Notes under the pieces: model-generated
The model's input: the letters and a program-made list of their open reading frames with translations, nothing else
Database searches by the model: none
Told to the model about the DNA's origin: nothing
Part shown: positions 61,451 to 64,000 of the stretch, one piece after another
How the letters are laid out: each line of letters starts with the position of its first letter
How positions within the stretch are numbered: the stretch's first letter is position 1
Translations under genes and position numbers: made by a program
Assembly: GCA_963674835.2 (NCBI GenBank)
Contig: CAXXKC010000002.1
Span: 434,001-498,000, forward strand
Direction: 5' to 3'
Source of the DNA: G963674835 sp963674835
GTDB taxonomy: Bacteria > Planctomycetota > Planctomycetia > Pirellulales > Thermoguttaceae
Length of the DNA: 64,000 bases

Positions 61451-62467
61451 ATGTCTGAACCAACCGAGGTCCTGATAATCGGTGTCGGATCCATCGGCCA
61501 GCGACACTTGCGGTGCTTTCAGCAAACGGGGCGGGCGAACGCCTCGCTGTGTGAGGTCAACGCCGAGTTGCGTGATCGCGTTGCGAGCGAGTATGGGGTG
61601 AAGCAGGCATATGCCGGTCTCGACGCCGCGCTGGCCGACCAGCACGATGCCGCAGTGATATGCGCCCCGGCGCACCTGCACATCCCGATGGCAACTCAAC
61701 TGGCCGAGGCGGGAGTTCATTTGCTCATCGAGAAACCGCTGAGTACGAGCCTCGAGGGGATCGACCGGCTCAAGCAGGTCATCGAGGACCGAGGCATCAT
61801 GACGGCCGTGGCTTACGTGCAGAGGGCACAGCCGACGCTGGAGGCTATGAAGCAGGCACTGGATGCAGGGCGGATCGGCCGCCCGGTCGAAGTGGTCGTG
61901 GTATGCGGCCAGCACTTCCCGTTGTACCGGCCGGCCTATCGCGACGTGTACTATCGCGACCGGGCTACCGGCGGCGGTGCCATCCAGGATGCGCTGACCC
62001 ACATGGTCAACGCGGTCGAGTGGCTGGTCGGACCGGTCGAGCATGTGGCAGCCGACGCGGCCCATCAGGTGCTCGATGGAGTCGAGGTAGAAGACACCGT
62101 GCACGCCATCGCGAGGCATGGCAACGTAATGGCCTCGTACAGCCTGAACCAATATCAGGCTCCCAATGAGACGACCATCACGGTGACTGGCGACCAGGGA
62201 ACCGGCCGGTTGGAACTACACCGGAGCCGCTTGCGGTGGATGTCGAAGCCGGAAACGCCCTGGGAGGACGAGGATTTCGGCACGATCGAGCGCGACACGG
62301 TCTTCGTTCGCCAGGCCAACGCGTTCCTCGACGCGATGGAACACAAGCGTCCCCCACTGTGCACGCTCGACGAGGGGATTCAAACGCTGAAGGTCAACCT
62401 GGCGATGTTAGCCGCGGTCGAGCAGGGAAATTGGCAGCGGATCGATGACATCGGTCCGGAGGGGTGA
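61451..62467 (+). CDS. Gfo/Idh/MocA-family oxidoreductase
   Basis: 338 residues. The Rossmann motif GVGSIGQRHLRCF is at about 10-22, and the EKPLSTSLEGI motif has the catalytic Lys at about 98. AYVQRAQPTLEAMKQALDAG and GGGAIQDALTHMVNAVEWL follow the family. It oxidises sugars or polyols with NAD(P). The start MSEPTEV has GGAG nine nt upstream. It ends seven nt before the next gene, so a short operon with two SDR genes. Confidence 0.92.
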   Translation: MSEPTEVLIIGVGSIGQRHLRCFQQTGRANASLCEVNAELRDRVASEYGVKQAYAGLDAALADQHDAAVICAPAHLHIPMATQLAEAGVHLLIEKPLSTSLEGIDRLKQVIEDRGIMTAVAYVQRAQPTLEAMKQALDAGRIGRPVEVVVVCGQHFPLYRPAYRDVYYRDRATGGGAIQDALTHMVNAVEWLVGPVEHVAADAAHQVLDGVEVEDTVHAIARHGNVMASYSLNQYQAPNETTITVTGDQGTGRLELHRSRLRWMSKPETPWEDEDFGTIERDTVFVRQANAFLDAMEHKRPPLCTLDEGIQTLKVNLAMLAAVEQGNWQRIDDIGPEG

Positions 62468-62473
62468 GCGCCC

Positions 62474-63268
62474 ATGAGTTCGCCTGAGAAACGCAAGGTA
62501 TTGGAGCTGTTCAGCCTGGCTGGCAAGGTGGCGGTGGTCACTGGGGGTGCGGGGTTGTACGGGCGTCAGATTGCCGAGGCGTTGGCCGAGGCCGGCGCCC
62601 GCACGTTTATGGCCAGCCGGAACGTGCAGAAGCTCGAGTCGCAAGCCGAGATGTTCCGCGCGGAAGGTCTCGACGTGACCGCGTTGGAACTGGACCAGGG
62701 AGACGAGTCGTCGATCCATCGGCTGTTCGACCAGGTGGTCGCGGTGGCAGGCGGAGTGGACGTGCTCGTGAACAACGCGGTGCTTCGGCCGATGGCCGAC
62801 TGGTCCAGCCCGGCGGCCGATTTCGCGACAAGCATGCAGGTGAACGCGACGGGCGTATTCGTGATGACGCGCACGTTCGGCGAGCACATGGCCGAGCGTG
62901 GCGGTGGGAGCATCGTCAATGTGGGGTCGATCCAGGGGATGGTCGGGCCCGATTTCACGCTCTACGAGGGCTTGGGTTGGGGCACGCCGCCGGACTACTT
63001 CTTCCACAAGGGCGGGATGATCAACTTCTCGCGGTTCGCCGCCTCGAAGCTGGGGCCTCGCGGCGTACGCGTGAATACGATCAGTCCGGGCGGCTTTTTC
63101 AACGACCAGGATCCCCGTTTCGTGGAACGCTACAACCGCCGAACGTTCCTTGGCCGAATGGCCAATGAGTCGGACCTGAAGGGAGTGATCGTCTTCTTGG
63201 CCTCCGACGCATCGGCGTATCTTACGGGGGCCAATATCGCCGTCGACGCAGGATACACAAGCAAATGA
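62474..63268 (+). CDS. Short-chain dehydrogenase/reductase (SDR)
   Basis: 264 residues. Cofactor motif TGGAGLYGRQIAEAL at about 24-38, VNNAVLRP for NNAG, the catalytic Ser in VNVGSIQG, and Tyr-x3-Lys in YFFHKGG. VNTISPGG also fits. All are present. Probably oxidises the 2- or 3-hydroxyl of an acid sugar. Its stop overlaps the next ATG (ATGA). Confidence 0.92.
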   Translation: MSSPEKRKVLELFSLAGKVAVVTGGAGLYGRQIAEALAEAGARTFMASRNVQKLESQAEMFRAEGLDVTALELDQGDESSIHRLFDQVVAVAGGVDVLVNNAVLRPMADWSSPAADFATSMQVNATGVFVMTRTFGEHMAERGGGSIVNVGSIQGMVGPDFTLYEGLGWGTPPDYFFHKGGMINFSRFAASKLGPRGVRVNTISPGGFFNDQDPRFVERYNRRTFLGRMANESDLKGVIVFLASDASAYLTGANIAVDAGYTSK

Positions 63269-64000
63269 TTACGAAGAACTTGTTCGATCTGAGCGGGAAC
63301 GTTGCGTGTCTCGTGGGAGGCGGCGGATATCTGGGCAGACCGATTGGCGAGGCGCTGGCGGCTCACGGTGCCCATGTTGTCGTGGCCGACAACCGTCAGG
63401 AGGCCGCCGAGCAGGCCGCAGAGCGGTTGGTTTCGGCGGGATACTCCGCGGAGGCCATCGTTCTGGACATCGTCGACGAGGCGGGCGTGGCTGCGGCGTT
63501 GGACGACTTGGTGCGCCGGCATGGGCATCTGGACGTCGCGGTCAACGCGACGGCCTACTCCACGGGAAAGAAGATGGAGGAGATGTCGCTGGCCGATTGG
63601 GAAGCGGGGACGCGGGTCACGCTGTCGGGTGCGTTCGTGCTGGGACGGGAAGCCGGGCGGATCATGGTCGGACAGCATCGCGGCAGCATCATCCAGTTCG
63701 GCAGCATGTACGGTCTGGTGAGCCCGGATCCCCGAGTGTACGGCGAGCGATGGAACTGCAATCCGCCCGACTACGAAGCGGCCAAAGCGGGCATTCTGCA
63801 ATTGGTCCGCTACCAAGCTGTGATGTGGGCTCCGGAGGGAGTTCGCGTGAACGCCGTCGTGCCGGGCCCCTACCCGAACCCGGTCGGACAGGGCGCCGAC
63901 GCCGAATTCGTGGCGAAGCTGAGCCACCGTGTACCGATGGGCCGCGTCGGGCGAGCCGAAGAGATCGCCGGCGCCGTGGTGTTTCTCGCGTCGGGTGCGG
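63265..64000 (+). CDS. Second SDR enzyme, cut off by the window end
   Basis: The frame starts at ATG 63265, overlapping the previous stop, and has no stop by the last base. The 245 visible residues begin MITKNLFDLSGNVACLVGG. The Rossmann motif GGGGYLGRPIGEAL, catalytic Ser in QFGSMYGLV, and Tyr-x3-Lys in DYEAAKAG are all intact, and VNAVVPGPYPNP follows. It differs from the first SDR in the AVNATAYSTGKK region, so it is a paralogue and not a duplicate. About 20 residues of a typical SDR are missing. Confidence 0.9.
   Translation, partial: MITKNLFDLSGNVACLVGGGGYLGRPIGEALAAHGAHVVVADNRQEAAEQAAERLVSAGYSAEAIVLDIVDEAGVAAALDDLVRRHGHLDVAVNATAYSTGKKMEEMSLADWEAGTRVTLSGAFVLGREAGRIMVGQHRGSIIQFGSMYGLVSPDPRVYGERWNCNPPDYEAAKAGILQLVRYQAVMWAPEGVRVNAVVPGPYPNPVGQGADAEFVAKLSHRVPMGRVGRAEEIAGAVVFLASGA

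Noticed and set aside
1..64000. CRISPR arrays, tRNA or rRNA genes, insertion sequences, prophage
   Set aside because: No regularly spaced repeats, cloverleaf-like regions, transposase or phage motifs were seen on either strand.

Overview
The window reads as chromosomal DNA of a planctomycete, probably Pirellulales-like. The evidence is: a PilM-PilN fusion with two Pro-rich inner-membrane proteins and a very large secretin; DUF1080 and DUF1207 proteins; several Tat-exported TIM-barrel and propeller proteins; a HEAT-repeat/sodium-symporter fusion; and a diverged RNase H-like protein of a type I recall from planctomycetes. GC is high, starts are mixed ATG/GTG, and Shine-Dalgarno sites are present at many but not all genes. 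I see no rRNA, tRNA, CRISPR array, prophage or insertion sequence. These assignments come from motif recognition only; no database search was run.

Layout. 1-2202: 3' part of a PpiD/SurA-like exported chaperone. 2321-7699 (minus): a GATase-1/C26-like protein, an AnmK-like protein, an RNase H-like protein and the glycogen branching enzyme; the first three each lack family catalytic hallmarks. 7700-9027: a long gene-free leader region. 9028-9621: an ECF sigma factor. 9718-20510 (minus): pilus/secretion-type block, pilM-pilN fusion, two membrane-anchored proteins and a 1357-residue secretin with its own promoter. 20902-28499 (plus): GH38/57-like protein, cmk, plsC, rpsA and a primary-type sigma factor. 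28646-35004: exported PDZ protein, helical exported protein, a short upstream ORF overlapping a Tat-exported DapA/NanA-family protein, a BNR propeller and a lipoprotein. 35161-40333 (minus): membrane protein and glcDEF glycolate oxidase. 40718-50672: DUF1207 outer-membrane protein, PmtA-like methyltransferase, GH33 sialidase, NIPSNAP, D-2-hydroxyacid dehydrogenase, two Tat-exported TIM-barrel proteins and a DUF1080 protein.

50873-64000 begins with a metallophosphoesterase and then holds what looks like one regulated catabolic island. A GntR-type regulator heads a tightly packed minus-strand operon (3-hydroxyacyl-CoA-dehydrogenase-type enzyme, M19 dipeptidase, HEAT-SSS symporter, amidohydrolase). 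It lies divergent from a plus-strand set (exported propeller protein, HpcH/HpaI aldolase, Gfo/Idh/MocA dehydrogenase, two SDR enzymes, the last running off the window). Two copies of an 8-bp motif lie in the shared control region, one overlapping the regulator's own -10. This is the best candidate for an undescribed pathway; its substrate cannot be read from sequence.

How the genes work together: glcDEF plus the nearby D-2-hydroxyacid dehydrogenase suggest glycolate/glyoxylate metabolism. cmk-plsC-rpsA is a housekeeping group. The sialidases, DUF1080 protein and Tat enzymes suggest a scavenging lifestyle on complex glycans.
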